A DNA stretch of 13,776 nt, from assembly GCA_938040915.1 (NCBI GenBank), contig CALHZE010000299.1, forward strand, positions 1 to 13,776, read 5' to 3'. This DNA is from an uncultured Bacteroidia bacterium. GTDB taxonomy: Bacteria; Bacteroidota; Bacteroidia; Bacteroidales; CAJPTX01. The position numbers were made by a program, and so were the translations under genes. Shown here in pieces: positions 1 through 7,833 of the stretch; position 1 is the first letter of the stretch; each line of letters starts with the position of its first letter. The notes below the pieces were generated by a model. That model was not told the DNA's origin, searched no databases, and saw nothing but the letters and a program-made list of their open reading frames with translations.

Positions 1-1
1 C

Positions 2-3000
2 TGCATCTCTAAAAATCCTCCTGTTTTTAGAGTCAACTTTTTTCAGGATAAGACAGGGTGTCGTGATTTGACGATTGCCCCCGAGGCAGGCAACCCCGAT
101 CTTTCCCACGTCACCTCTCTTGAGAAGATGTTCTCGTGGTGTGAGAACTTTAACTCGGATATCTCGGGGTGGGATGTCAGTCGAGTGCAAAGTTTGGATC
201 GTACGTTTATAGGGTGTAGTGCTTTCAATCAACCCCTAGAGTGGTGGAATGTCGCGTCGGTCATCTCTCTTGACTATACATTTCATTCTTGTAGCGTCTT
301 TAACCAACCACTCAATGGTTGGGGCAAGAAAATGAAAAATTTAACACACGCTACGGGCGTGTTCTCCCACTGTACGCGCTTTAACCAGCCTCTCGATCAG
401 TGGGACGTCTCTCATGTTTTGAGTTTCCATAATCTCTTTACCTATGCTAGGGCGTTTAATCAGGATTTAAGTAGTTGGAAACCCACCGCACTAGGTCAAT
501 ATCGCTATATCGGGTTGTTTAGATCGGGGCTTAGTCGCGAGAACTACTCGAAGCTTTTGATCGCTTGGGCATCGCTGATGACAACAAAACATGTAAGACT
601 TCAGGCGCAAGGGCTGAAGTTTACGCCAGCGGCGGTGTCTGCGCGCACGAAGTTGATCAATGAACTGCAATGGGAGATTTCGGATGATGGTCTTGATAGT
701 AATACCCCGACGTTTGCTATTGCGCAGACCGCGGTGGAAGGGGTTGTCAAAGGATCTATCAAACTTACTGTTATAAGCAGTCAGTTGACTAATGCTGACA
801 AGAAAGCTATGACCTGCAGCAACGAGAATGTAAAATGGAGATGGGGCGATGACTCTTTTTATATCCATACCTCCGTGCCTGTGAATGAACAAGTGACCTT
901 TACCATCCCCGCCAATAGCGAACACGGGGCGCTGAGCGCCTCGCTCTCGCTAAGGGTCTATCACTATGCTGCCTTTCGTGTGCAAGAGAGAAATATTTAC
1001 CTCCAATACGGGGCAAGTACGGAGCAGACGCTGACGTTTGGCACTCCCAAGCCAGAAGATCTCACCGAGGAGGAAAAGCGGTTTTCTGCGCACGTAAGGT
1101 TTGCTAACGATGAGTCTGCCGCAGAATACCTTGAGGTAACCCTTACGCCAACGCCCAGAGGGGCAAAAGCCGTCTTCAAAGCACTGAAACCTACGGGAAA
1201 GCAGATCTATGTCGATTTGTATACCTGTCCGAAATCGTTCACCACAAAAACGGTTCGCGTCTTTCTTGTGCCCGAGGTTACCTCATTTGCTTTTGAGAAT
1301 AGCCCCCTTACGCTCCGCGTAGGTGAAAAGCGCTCGATGGGCTTCTCGGCAGTTATAGGGGGGGAGAAAGTGACCTCTATCGCCGACTTCGACGTACTAG
1401 GAGGATTGAACTGGGAAGTAAAGGGCGCAGCCGATGCGGTTAAGTACTATGGTGATGGGACGGTAGAGGCGCTGAAAGAGACCGCAGGGGTGGAGATTGA
1501 GGTGAAGACTCGTGCCCTTGTCCCTCAGCAGACGGCTACGCTTAAGGTGCGCGCCGAGGCGGTAATCCCAGGACATAAGCTCGTAATCAACCACAGCACG
1601 CTCTCCGACTTTAGCTATAGCACCGAACCGAAGGATATCTCGTCTCTCCAGCCCGGCATCGAGGTCTATATCTCTATTTTGAGTGAGCAGCTTGACCTTA
1701 CGGCAAAGGTTACGGGGAGTGGAGCGCGGGTAGAAGAGATCGCGAACGGGCGTAGCTATAGGTTCGTTATGGGCACAGAGGACGCTACGCTCACCTTCAC
1801 GAAGACGCCCCCGCCTACTTACGAGCTCGATGTTAATATAGGCAATACGGGGCTTTCTGTGGAGGGCACTGCGACACACGCCCTCAATCAGTTGCTCGAG
1901 GGCGAGGTCGTTACGCTCAAGGTGGATAATCCTGCCGACAAGGAGCTTGTGGTGAGCGCGACGGGCGTTGCTATTACGACGGTCACGCCAAATAAGCTCT
2001 ACAAGGTGACCATGGGGCGGCAGAATGGTGTCGTCACCTTCAATCTTAAGCCAGAGCGTAAGTTCCCATTCTCTGTAGATTTGGGCACGACGGGGCTAGC
2101 GTATAAGACCGAGCCCGCTGATTGTACCGAGCTCGCCTACGGCGCTTCTGTCAAGGTGACGATAACGAACCCCGAAGGGAAGAAGCTCGTAACGACTCTC
2201 AATGGGGCGCAGGCAGAACTAGACGTATTGACCCCTAACTCAGAGTATCGGGTGACTATGGGAACCTCCGGTGCTGTGCTAAAGGTGGGCTTTGCTGTGG
2301 AACCCCCGACCTATTCGGTCGAGATTGACGATTCGGCATTGGGGAGCGGTCTGACAGTAATAACCAATCCTCCTAGCTTGCAGAAGCTTGACGAGGGCAC
2401 GGAGGTGCGCATCTGGGTTTATGTTATCCCAGAGACGCAACAGTTAGTGGCGAAGGTGACCGAAGGGGGCATCCTTGCCGAGCGGACGGGGAGGACTTCG
2501 TTCAGTCTCAAGATCGCGAAGACGAACGTTAAGGTGAAACTCTCTTTGGAAGAGATACCGCAGACGCCGAGACCCAAGCACAATGTCGAACTCAAGAGTG
2601 GTATTACGGGGGGCTCGGTATACCTCTCGCATAAAAATGATGTAGAGGTCGGGACGGTGGTGACGATTAGTTATCAAGCAGCGTCTGACTATAAGCTTCA
2701 CACTCTTGTAGTCTATCGGAAAGATAAGCCCGCGGAAACGGTAACGGTGGAAAACGGAAAGTTTGTGATGCCCGACTTTGACGTTGAGGTCAATGTGACC
2801 TTTGCATCAAAGAAGCACAACATTGAGATTGGAACGGGCATTACGGATGGGACGGTGGCGACCACCCCAGCGGGTAATGTCCTTGAGGGAACGCGGGTAC
2901 AGATAGTGGCAGTGCCAAACAATCCTGCCACACATCGTCTCTTAGAGAATTCGGTAAGGGTGACCCCGCGCGATCCCTCGTCGTCGCTGGTGGTAAATGT

Positions 3001-4840
3001 GTTGTCTGACCTATCGTTTATTATGCCTGAAGAGGATGTGGTCGTGACCGCAACCTTCGTTACAACGGGGCATGTCGAACCATCATACGACATTGAGATT
3101 ACGCAGGATGCGAATGGGACAATCACGACCTCGCCGAGTGGTAAAGCGAAAAAGGACGAGGAGGTCATCATCACGATGGTCGGCAATCAGGACTATATGC
3201 CAAACTATACGTCCCTTTCTGTAAAAGAGAAGAACGGGGCTCAGACGTCGGTCAGAATCTACGAACAGAATAAGTTCCGTATGCCAGCAGCAGACGTTGT
3301 GGTAACGGGCACGTTTGTGGGCAAAATGTACGAACTGACTACCCAAGCTGAAAATGGAATATTGACGCTCTCTACCACGCGTGCGGCGAAATCCGAAACA
3401 GTTACGGTAACTCACAAAGCCGCAACGGGCTATAAGCTGCTTGAGGGCTCATTGAAGTATCATCAGAAAACGGATAAGACCGTTGAGGTGTCCATTACGG
3501 GCAATACGTTCTCTATGCCTGCCTTTGACGTGGTCGTTACGGCAGAGTTCGTCTCTACGCGTCACAACATCGTCCTCACTACGGCAGTCAACGGTCTGTT
3601 AAAGAGCGCGCCAGAAAGGTATGCGTATGAGGGAACAACAGTTACCATCTCGGGTACAGGTGCAACGGGGTATACGCTCGATATGGCGAGCATTGTGGTT
3701 ACCAAGCTAGGCGACCCGAATACGAAGGTGTCTGTAAATCTGGAGAAGCTGACGTTCGAGATGCCCGACTACGACGTAGTGGTGAAGGGCGAGTTCAAGG
3801 AAATAAGCACCTTACACACCATAACCATCGAGAACAAGACGCCCGATAGGGGGAGTATAACAGCCTCGCCCAACATGGATGTGGCAAAGGGCACGACGGT
3901 AACGATTGTAGAGACCCACAACGAGGGTTATGAACTGGATAAGACCAAGCTCGTTGTCTATAAGAAGGGCGACCCGAATACGACAGTGTCCGTAAATCTG
4001 GAGAAGCTGACGTTCGAGATGCCTGACTACGATGTGGTCGTTTCTGGTGAGTTTGAACCCAAGAGCTATGCAGTGACGGTAAAGGAGGGTATTGAGCACG
4101 GGCAGCTGATATTGGCAGCCCCGACGGCTAAGTTTGGCGAGACGGTAACCATCACGGTAACGTCTGACGAGGGCTATAACCTTAAACCCAATTCGCTGGT
4201 GGCGTACAAGAAGGACAGTCCGTCAGAGAAGGTTGAAATCGTTAACCTCTCGTTTACCATGCCCGCTTTTGACGTAGAGGTGGCGGCTGAGTTTGAGGCT
4301 GCCACAAAACACTATAAAGTCAATCTTGCCGTGACAGGAAAGGGGACGCTTGTCATTAAAGATTATACGGCGGCGCAACTAGAGAGCGTCCCCGCGAATA
4401 CGACGCTTACCGTGCTTGCGACCCCCGACACAGGGTATGAGCTTACGGCGCTCACGGCAGGTGGGGTATCGATTCTAGAGACGAAAACCTTGACGGTAAC
4501 GGGCGAGGTCACGGTTATAGCGACTTTTACTGAGACGAATAGCGGTAAGCCAGAGCCTAACAAACCCGACGACGGGCAGAAAGACCCGCTGGCGGTGGAA
4601 GACGCCTCGCTTGCTGGGGTGACGGTTGCGCCTAACCCATTTACTAACCAGTTGCGTATTGTGGGCAATGGGCTTGCGGGCGAGTATGCCTTGCTGAACC
4701 TACAGGGACAGGTGCTCCGTGCGGGGCGTCTTGATGCGATGGAAACTACGGTTGTGACTGAGGAACTCTCCGCGGGGCTCTACCTCCTGCGTTTGAGCGT
4801 GGAGGGGGCGACGAAGACCCTACGGGTGGTGAAAGAATAG
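2..4840 (+). CDS. Giant BspA-like (DUF285) repeat protein with InlB-like beta repeats and T9SS sorting domain, 5'-partial
   Basis: Probably a secreted, cell-surface adhesin-like protein; the ligand is unknown. The frame is open from the left edge, so the true start and signal peptide lie upstream. TTG at 68 is the first start-like codon but gives no signal peptide, which a T9SS cargo needs. Counting residues from that TTG: BspA-type repeats at about 21-150 (motif FNQPLxxWxV), then the usual family cap (NYSKLLIAWA, LQWEISDDG) to about 212; an unrecognised stretch at 213-400; an Ig-like segment at about 401-500; four repeats ending YxVxMGT at 503-831; eight Flg_new/InlB-B-like repeats ending FxMPxxDVxVxxxF at 838-1488; a Pro/Lys/Asp linker (KPEPNKPDDGQ); and a type A T9SS domain from about 1516 (VTVAPNPF…AGLYLLRL…LRVVKE). 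It ends in TAG, followed by a strong terminator. Family assignment is firm; the role as an adhesin is inference. Confidence 0.88.
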   Translation, partial: CISKNPPVFRVNFFQDKTGCRDLTIAPEAGNPDLSHVTSLEKMFSWCENFNSDISGWDVSRVQSLDRTFIGCSAFNQPLEWWNVASVISLDYTFHSCSVFNQPLNGWGKKMKNLTHATGVFSHCTRFNQPLDQWDVSHVLSFHNLFTYARAFNQDLSSWKPTALGQYRYIGLFRSGLSRENYSKLLIAWASLMTTKHVRLQAQGLKFTPAAVSARTKLINELQWEISDDGLDSNTPTFAIAQTAVEGVVKGSIKLTVISSQLTNADKKAMTCSNENVKWRWGDDSFYIHTSVPVNEQVTFTIPANSEHGALSASLSLRVYHYAAFRVQERNIYLQYGASTEQTLTFGTPKPEDLTEEEKRFSAHVRFANDESAAEYLEVTLTPTPRGAKAVFKALKPTGKQIYVDLYTCPKSFTTKTVRVFLVPEVTSFAFENSPLTLRVGEKRSMGFSAVIGGEKVTSIADFDVLGGLNWEVKGAADAVKYYGDGTVEALKETAGVEIEVKTRALVPQQTATLKVRAEAVIPGHKLVINHSTLSDFSYSTEPKDISSLQPGIEVYISILSEQLDLTAKVTGSGARVEEIANGRSYRFVMGTEDATLTFTKTPPPTYELDVNIGNTGLSVEGTATHALNQLLEGEVVTLKVDNPADKELVVSATGVAITTVTPNKLYKVTMGRQNGVVTFNLKPERKFPFSVDLGTTGLAYKTEPADCTELAYGASVKVTITNPEGKKLVTTLNGAQAELDVLTPNSEYRVTMGTSGAVLKVGFAVEPPTYSVEIDDSALGSGLTVITNPPSLQKLDEGTEVRIWVYVIPETQQLVAKVTEGGILAERTGRTSFSLKIAKTNVKVKLSLEEIPQTPRPKHNVELKSGITGGSVYLSHKNDVEVGTVVTISYQAASDYKLHTLVVYRKDKPAETVTVENGKFVMPDFDVEVNVTFASKKHNIEIGTGITDGTVATTPAGNVLEGTRVQIVAVPNNPATHRLLENSVRVTPRDPSSSLVVNVLSDLSFIMPEEDVVVTATFVTTGHVEPSYDIEITQDANGTITTSPSGKAKKDEEVIITMVGNQDYMPNYTSLSVKEKNGAQTSVRIYEQNKFRMPAADVVVTGTFVGKMYELTTQAENGILTLSTTRAAKSETVTVTHKAATGYKLLEGSLKYHQKTDKTVEVSITGNTFSMPAFDVVVTAEFVSTRHNIVLTTAVNGLLKSAPERYAYEGTTVTISGTGATGYTLDMASIVVTKLGDPNTKVSVNLEKLTFEMPDYDVVVKGEFKEISTLHTITIENKTPDRGSITASPNMDVAKGTTVTIVETHNEGYELDKTKLVVYKKGDPNTTVSVNLEKLTFEMPDYDVVVSGEFEPKSYAVTVKEGIEHGQLILAAPTAKFGETVTITVTSDEGYNLKPNSLVAYKKDSPSEKVEIVNLSFTMPAFDVEVAAEFEAATKHYKVNLAVTGKGTLVIKDYTAAQLESVPANTTLTVLATPDTGYELTALTAGGVSILETKTLTVTGEVTVIATFTETNSGKPEPNKPDDGQKDPLAVEDASLAGVTVAPNPFTNQLRIVGNGLAGEYALLNLQGQVLRAGRLDAMETTVVTEELSAGLYLLRLSVEGATKTLRVVKE
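7..32. repeat. Perfect 9-bp inverted repeat
   Basis: CTCTAAAAA at 7-15 is the exact reverse complement of TTTTTAGAG at 24-32, with an 8-nt spacer. It is AT-rich, unlike the coding sequence that follows. It could be chance, part of the partial CDS, or a hairpin. It lacks a GC-rich stem followed by a T tract, so it is not a convincing intrinsic terminator. No second copy was noticed in the window. Confidence 0.5.
128..508 (+). repeat. Five BspA/DUF285 repeats (about 75 bp each)
   Basis: Units start at 128, 203, 278, 359 and 434. All are 25 codons long except the third, which has 27. The pattern is (M/T/V/L)F-x-x-C-x-x-FNQPL-x-x-W-x-V-x-x-V. The fifth unit is degraded (Ala instead of Cys, FNQDL). 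They are the same repeat type as the array at 9812-10336. Confidence 0.85.
1573..2560 (+). repeat. Four divergent beta repeats of the 'MGT' type
   Basis: Units begin near 1573, 1819, 2063 and 2312, each about 75-85 codons. Shared features are an opening hydrophobic strand (LVINHS, LDVNIG, FSVDLG, YSVEID), a middle 'EGxxVxLxV'-like strand, a 'KxLVxxxxG' strand, and in the first three a closing YxVxMGT…AxLxF. The closing strand resembles FxMPxxDVxVxxxF of the following InlB-like repeats with MGT replacing MPD, so I read these as a divergent branch of the same fold. Confidence 0.6.
2579..4530 (+). repeat. Eight InlB-B/Flg_new-like beta repeats
   Basis: Units start at about 2579, 2816, 3086, 3329, 3563, 3815, 4067 and 4313, roughly 78-90 codons each. 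Each runs from an (H/Y)xIxI strand through 'NGxI/GS', 'GTxVTI' and 'GYxL' to FxMPxxDVVVxxxF. The eighth lacks the MP motif and ends 'VTVIATF'. Units 5 and 6 are nearly identical at DNA level over their second half: 3710-3780 versus 3968-4038, with 32 identical bases at 3734-3765 and 3992-4023. Confidence 0.8.
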
Positions 4841-4866
4841 CGCTCTGTAAGGAGGCTTACTGTGTG

Positions 4867-4902
4867 CGAGCCGTCTCCGCGAGGGGGCGGCTCGTTTTTT
4901 TT
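4867..4902 (+). terminator. Rho-independent terminator after the giant surface-protein gene
   Basis: A GC-rich stem CGAGCCG (4867-4873) pairs with CGGCTCG (4888-4894), and CTC/GAG inside the loop can pair as well. Eight Ts follow (4895-4902). It lies 26 nt after the TAG stop at 4838-4840. The T tract is on the + strand, so it ends transcription coming from the left. Confidence 0.9.
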
Positions 4903-4948
4903 GTAATTCGCTTTTGGTGTGGGAAGACGAACATCGGAGATCCCGCGC

Positions 4949-4981
4949 TTTTGGGGTTGCCAAATGTCTTTTCTAACTTTG
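4949..4981 (+). promoter_or_regulatory. Bacteroidetes-type promoter for smpB
   Basis: TTTTG at 4949-4953 (-33 type) and an exact TAACTTTG at 4974-4981 (consensus -7 TAnnTTTG) are 20 nt apart, as expected for the Bacteroidetes primary sigma factor. The predicted transcript would start just before the smpB ATG at 5005. It sits directly after the upstream terminator, which supports an independent unit starting here. Confidence 0.65.
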
Positions 4982-5004
4982 CGCCACAAAACGCACGTAA
5001 GAGA

Positions 5005-5460
5005 ATGCCCGAAAAACTGGTCGCTAAGAACCGAAAGGCAAGCTACCTCTACGAGTTCGTCGACACCTATACGGCTGGCATGGTGCTCACGGGGACGGAG
5101 ATCAAGTCCCTCCGACAAGGGCACGCAAGCCTCGTTGACGCCTATTGTCTTTTTATTAACGGCGAGCTCTGGGTGCGTAACCTCCACATTCCAGAGTATA
5201 CGTTGGGGACGTTTTATAACCATGCGGTGCGGCGCGACCGCAAGCTCCTTCTCACCGCGCGAGAGTTAACCAAGTTGGAACGCGCCGTGAAAGCCAAGGG
5301 GAGCACCATTATTGCCACGCGCCTCTTTATCAACGAACGCGGCTATGCGAAGCTCGCTATCGCCCTCGCACGCGGGAAGCAGCAGCACGATAAACGCGAG
5401 TCGCTTAAGAAACGAGACACCGACCGTGAGATTCAGCGTTACCGCCGCCACAGTAGTTAA
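5005..5460 (+). CDS. smpB: SsrA-binding protein SmpB
   Basis: Binds tmRNA and brings it to stalled ribosomes for trans-translation, in the cytoplasm. The 151-residue product has the usual family length. It opens with NRKASYLYEFVDTYTAGMVL (residues about 8-27), then TGTEIKSLRQG and A-S-L-V-D-A-Y, typical of the SmpB oligonucleotide-binding core, and ends in a basic tail (KRESLKKRDTDREIQRYRRH) that in the family enters the ribosomal A site. The frame is open back to 4864, but those residues read as translated terminator and promoter DNA, so ATG 5005 is chosen; the predicted promoter at 4974-4981 agrees. The Shine-Dalgarno is weak (GTAAGAGA). panC starts 111 nt downstream. It may lead the operon or be monocistronic; no terminator is visible in the gap. 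Confidence 0.96.
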   Translation: MPEKLVAKNRKASYLYEFVDTYTAGMVLTGTEIKSLRQGHASLVDAYCLFINGELWVRNLHIPEYTLGTFYNHAVRRDRKLLLTARELTKLERAVKAKGSTIIATRLFINERGYAKLAIALARGKQQHDKRESLKKRDTDREIQRYRRHSS

Positions 5461-5571
5461 TTGCCCATGGCAGAGCAGCGCTCGAGGGGCGTGTCTGCCG
5501 CCACGTGTTCCACATCCGCAACCTCTTTTGTCAGGTCATTTTAATCACTTTTAGGTAGAGGATTGAGAAAA

Positions 5572-6408
5572 ATGCAACGAGTAGAATCTTGTGAGGAATT
5601 ACGCCGTCTCTTAGACGCCTACCGCGTACTGTCGCGGACGATCGGTTTAGTCCCCACGATGGGCGCATTGCACGCAGGGCACGTCTCGCTCATTAAGCGC
5701 GCGATGGCAGAAAACGAGATCGTTGTGGTGAGCGACTTTGTCAACCCCACGCAGTTTAACAATCCGAACGACTTTAAGACCTATCCGCGCGATCTCTTTA
5801 GTGACGCAAAGCTCGTGGAAAGCATCGGCGCGACCCTGTTTTTCACTCCCTCTGAGCAGGAGATGTATCCTACGCCCGACACACGCACGTTCTCTTTTGG
5901 CAACCTCGACAAGGTGTTAGAGGGGGCACACCGTCCTGGACACTTCAACGGCGTGGCGCAGATCGTGAGCAAGCTCTTTGAGCTCGTGCAGCCTACGCGT
6001 GCTTATTTCGGCGAGAAGGATTTTCAGCAGCTCGTGATCATCAAGGAGCTTGTCAAGCAGTTGCGCATGAGAATCGAGATTGTGCCGTGCCCGATAGTAC
6101 GCGAAGCCGACGGGCTCGCCATGAGCTCGCGTAACCAGCTTTTGAGTTCGGAGTGTCGGCGCGACGCACCGGTGATTTACGAGGCCATCAGTAACCTCAA
6201 GCGCGACCTGCTCTACGAACATTATGGTGTGATAAAAGATAAGGCTATTGCGAAGATCGAGGCGCGAGGTTCGTTGAAAGTCGAGTACCTCGATATCGTC
6301 AGTGCGTTTACCCTTAACCAGATCTATTCCTACATCCCGAATGGGACGCGCATCTTGACTGCCGTACAGGCGGGGGCGGTGCGTTTGATCGACAACGTGG
6401 GTTACTAG
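5572..6408 (+). CDS. panC: Pantothenate synthetase (pantoate--beta-alanine ligase)
   Basis: Joins pantoate and beta-alanine, using ATP via a pantoyl-adenylate, to make pantothenate (vitamin B5, the CoA precursor). The 278-residue product matches the family. Visible motifs: VPTMGALHAGH (residues 27-37, the HIGH-like nucleotide-binding site), NPTQF (58-62), HRPGHFNGV (120-128), YFGEKDFQQ (145-153) and MSSRN (184-188, the KMSKS equivalent); no key residue is missing. An in-frame TTG at 5563 exists, but ATG 5572 is preferred: a purine-rich GGTAGAGG sits about 11 nt upstream and residue 1 then aligns with family length. The beta-alanine supplier panD follows after 42 nt. No clear promoter was found in the 111-nt gap from smpB, so co-transcription with smpB is possible. 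Confidence 0.97.
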   Translation: MQRVESCEELRRLLDAYRVLSRTIGLVPTMGALHAGHVSLIKRAMAENEIVVVSDFVNPTQFNNPNDFKTYPRDLFSDAKLVESIGATLFFTPSEQEMYPTPDTRTFSFGNLDKVLEGAHRPGHFNGVAQIVSKLFELVQPTRAYFGEKDFQQLVIIKELVKQLRMRIEIVPCPIVREADGLAMSSRNQLLSSECRRDAPVIYEAISNLKRDLLYEHYGVIKDKAIAKIEARGSLKVEYLDIVSAFTLNQIYSYIPNGTRILTAVQAGAVRLIDNVGY

Positions 6409-6450
6409 AGAGCAACAGCAATAGACGCAGAAGAAGGGGAGAGAGTAGCT

Positions 6451-6804
6451 ATGCAAATCCAAGTACTCAAGTCGAAGATACACCGTGTGCACGTGACAGA
6501 GGCAAACCTCGATTACATCGGGAGCATCACTATAGACGAGGCGCTTATGGAGGCAGCCAACCTCCTTGAGGGGGAACGGGTCTCGATCGTCAATGTCAAT
6601 AACGGAGAGCGTTTTGATACCTACGTCATCCACGGGGCGCGTAATTCGGGGGTGATATGCCTCAACGGTCCTGCGGCACGCAAGTGTGCGGTTGGCGACA
6701 TCGTCATCATCATCGGCTATGGCTCGATGGATTTTGAGGAGGCGCGCACCTTCCGTCCCGCGGTCATCTTTCCTGACACGGCGACCAATCGGTTGGTCGA
6801 CTAG
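6451..6804 (+). CDS. panD: Aspartate 1-decarboxylase (pyruvoyl proenzyme)
   Basis: Decarboxylates L-aspartate to beta-alanine, the second substrate of PanC. The 117-residue proenzyme has the self-cleavage site Y22-I23-G24|S25; Ser25 becomes the pyruvoyl group on the alpha chain. K9 and H11 (KSKIHR), Y58-type 'FDTYVIHG' and 'GARNSGVICLNGPAAR' are all family-typical. The start is secure: ATG 6451 is preceded by GAAGGGGAGAG, one of the better ribosome-binding sites here. It lies 42 nt after panC, and the next gene begins 9 nt after its TAG. The pair makes the final step of pantothenate synthesis and its beta-alanine supply a single unit; panB and panE are not in the window. Confidence 0.97.
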   Translation: MQIQVLKSKIHRVHVTEANLDYIGSITIDEALMEAANLLEGERVSIVNVNNGERFDTYVIHGARNSGVICLNGPAARKCAVGDIVIIIGYGSMDFEEARTFRPAVIFPDTATNRLVD

Positions 6805-6813
6805 CGGCGCTTG

Positions 6814-7833
6814 ATGACGTTACGAGCGTTTGTGAGGAAGCCGGTGGTAAAGGTCTTGCTCCTGCTTCCGCTTTCCTTGCTCTTACTCTATTTTGCCTTT
6901 CGTGATGTCGCCTTTGAGGGCTTTCTTTCAGCCCTTGGCGAGGCGCATGTGGGGTGGATTATTGTGGCGGTACTGGTGAGTACGGCCTCTTTTTTTGTGC
7001 GCGCTGCACGGTGGCAACAACTCATGAACGTGGGGGAGCATCGCGTCTCTTTCTTTACGTCGCTGTATGGGTTGCTATTTGGTTACTTCGTTAACCTGTT
7101 AATCCCTCGTGCGGGCGAGGTGGGGAGATGTACCCTCGTGGCGCAACGAAGCCCGATCGCGCTAGAAACGACCATTGGCACGGTCGTTACCGAGCGGGTG
7201 ATCGATCTCCTCTCGACGGTCTTGCTGACGCTCTTGGCGATTGGGGTAAGCCTTGACCGATTCGGTTCGTTTTTCCAATCACGCATAATCACCCCATTTC
7301 TTGAGAAACAGAGTATGGGTGGTGTCATTATACTGTTTTTGGGGATTGTCGCCCTCTTTGGGTTGTTTTGGCTTGTTTTATGGCTATTGCGTACGGGACG
7401 CTTGGGGGAGAAACGCCTTGCGTGGTGGAATCGTACGCGCGAGGGGCTTTGGCAAGGCGTGCTTAGCATCCGGCATTTACACAGTAAGAGTCTTTTTCTA
7501 CTCTACACGCTATTGTTGTGGGGGTGCTATTGGTTAATGGCTTACACGATCTCGTTTGCCCTGCCGGCAACGGCGCATCTCGGGGGTGGGGCGGCGCTCG
7601 CGATTGTGGTTGTGGGCACGTTTGGCATGATTGTGCCAGCGCAGGGGGGGCTCGGGTCTTACCACCTTGCCGTGATGTTGTGGCTTGGGGTCGAGGGGGT
7701 GGGGCGTGCTGAGGGGCTTGCATACGCGACGCTATCACATGAGGGACAGGTGGTGCTTTACATCCTGATGCTCGCTCTTTGTTACCTCATAGCGTGGGTA
7801 TCTCGACACAAGAGGCGAGGATGGCAAAAGTAA
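6814..7833 (+). CDS. LPG-synthase-TM/UPF0104-type integral membrane protein (flippase-like)
   Basis: A 339-residue inner-membrane protein with about eight hydrophobic segments (first at residues 12-29, a long one from about 166, last near 312-330). Family features: R66-W67, NLLIPRAGEVGR (from N94), TERVIDLLSTV, and AQGGLGSYH (277-284), as in the transmembrane half of lysylphosphatidylglycerol synthases and the AglD-like group. It lacks the soluble aminoacyl-transferase domain of MprF, so lysyl-PG synthesis should not be assumed; lipid or polyprenol-linked transport is the usual guess. ATG 6814 is preferred over the adjacent TTG 6811. It starts 9 nt after panD and overlaps radA by 13 nt, suggesting translational coupling. 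A G7 run (7644-7650) lies within the conserved GGLGS motif. Confidence 0.85.
   Translation: MTLRAFVRKPVVKVLLLLPLSLLLLYFAFRDVAFEGFLSALGEAHVGWIIVAVLVSTASFFVRAARWQQLMNVGEHRVSFFTSLYGLLFGYFVNLLIPRAGEVGRCTLVAQRSPIALETTIGTVVTERVIDLLSTVLLTLLAIGVSLDRFGSFFQSRIITPFLEKQSMGGVIILFLGIVALFGLFWLVLWLLRTGRLGEKRLAWWNRTREGLWQGVLSIRHLHSKSLFLLYTLLLWGCYWLMAYTISFALPATAHLGGGAALAIVVVGTFGMIVPAQGGLGSYHLAVMLWLGVEGVGRAEGLAYATLSHEGQVVLYILMLALCYLIAWVSRHKRRGWQK

Noticed and set aside
128..508. CRISPR array, considered because of the regular spacing of about 75 bp
   Set aside because: The periodic units are coding, diverged at DNA level and in frame; there are no identical short repeats separated by unique spacers.
4864..5004. 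Longer SmpB starting at 4864
   Set aside because: The extra 47 residues are translated terminator, T tract and promoter DNA; ATG 5005 fits the family length and lies after the predicted promoter.
5461..5571. Promoter in the smpB-panC gap
   Set aside because: TTTTG is present near 5526, but no TAnnTTTG lies at the right distance; co-transcription from the smpB promoter is equally likely.
5917..6633. 238-codon antisense open frame across panC and panD
   Set aside because: It is a shadow of two unmistakable conserved genes, and its translation matches nothing recognisable.
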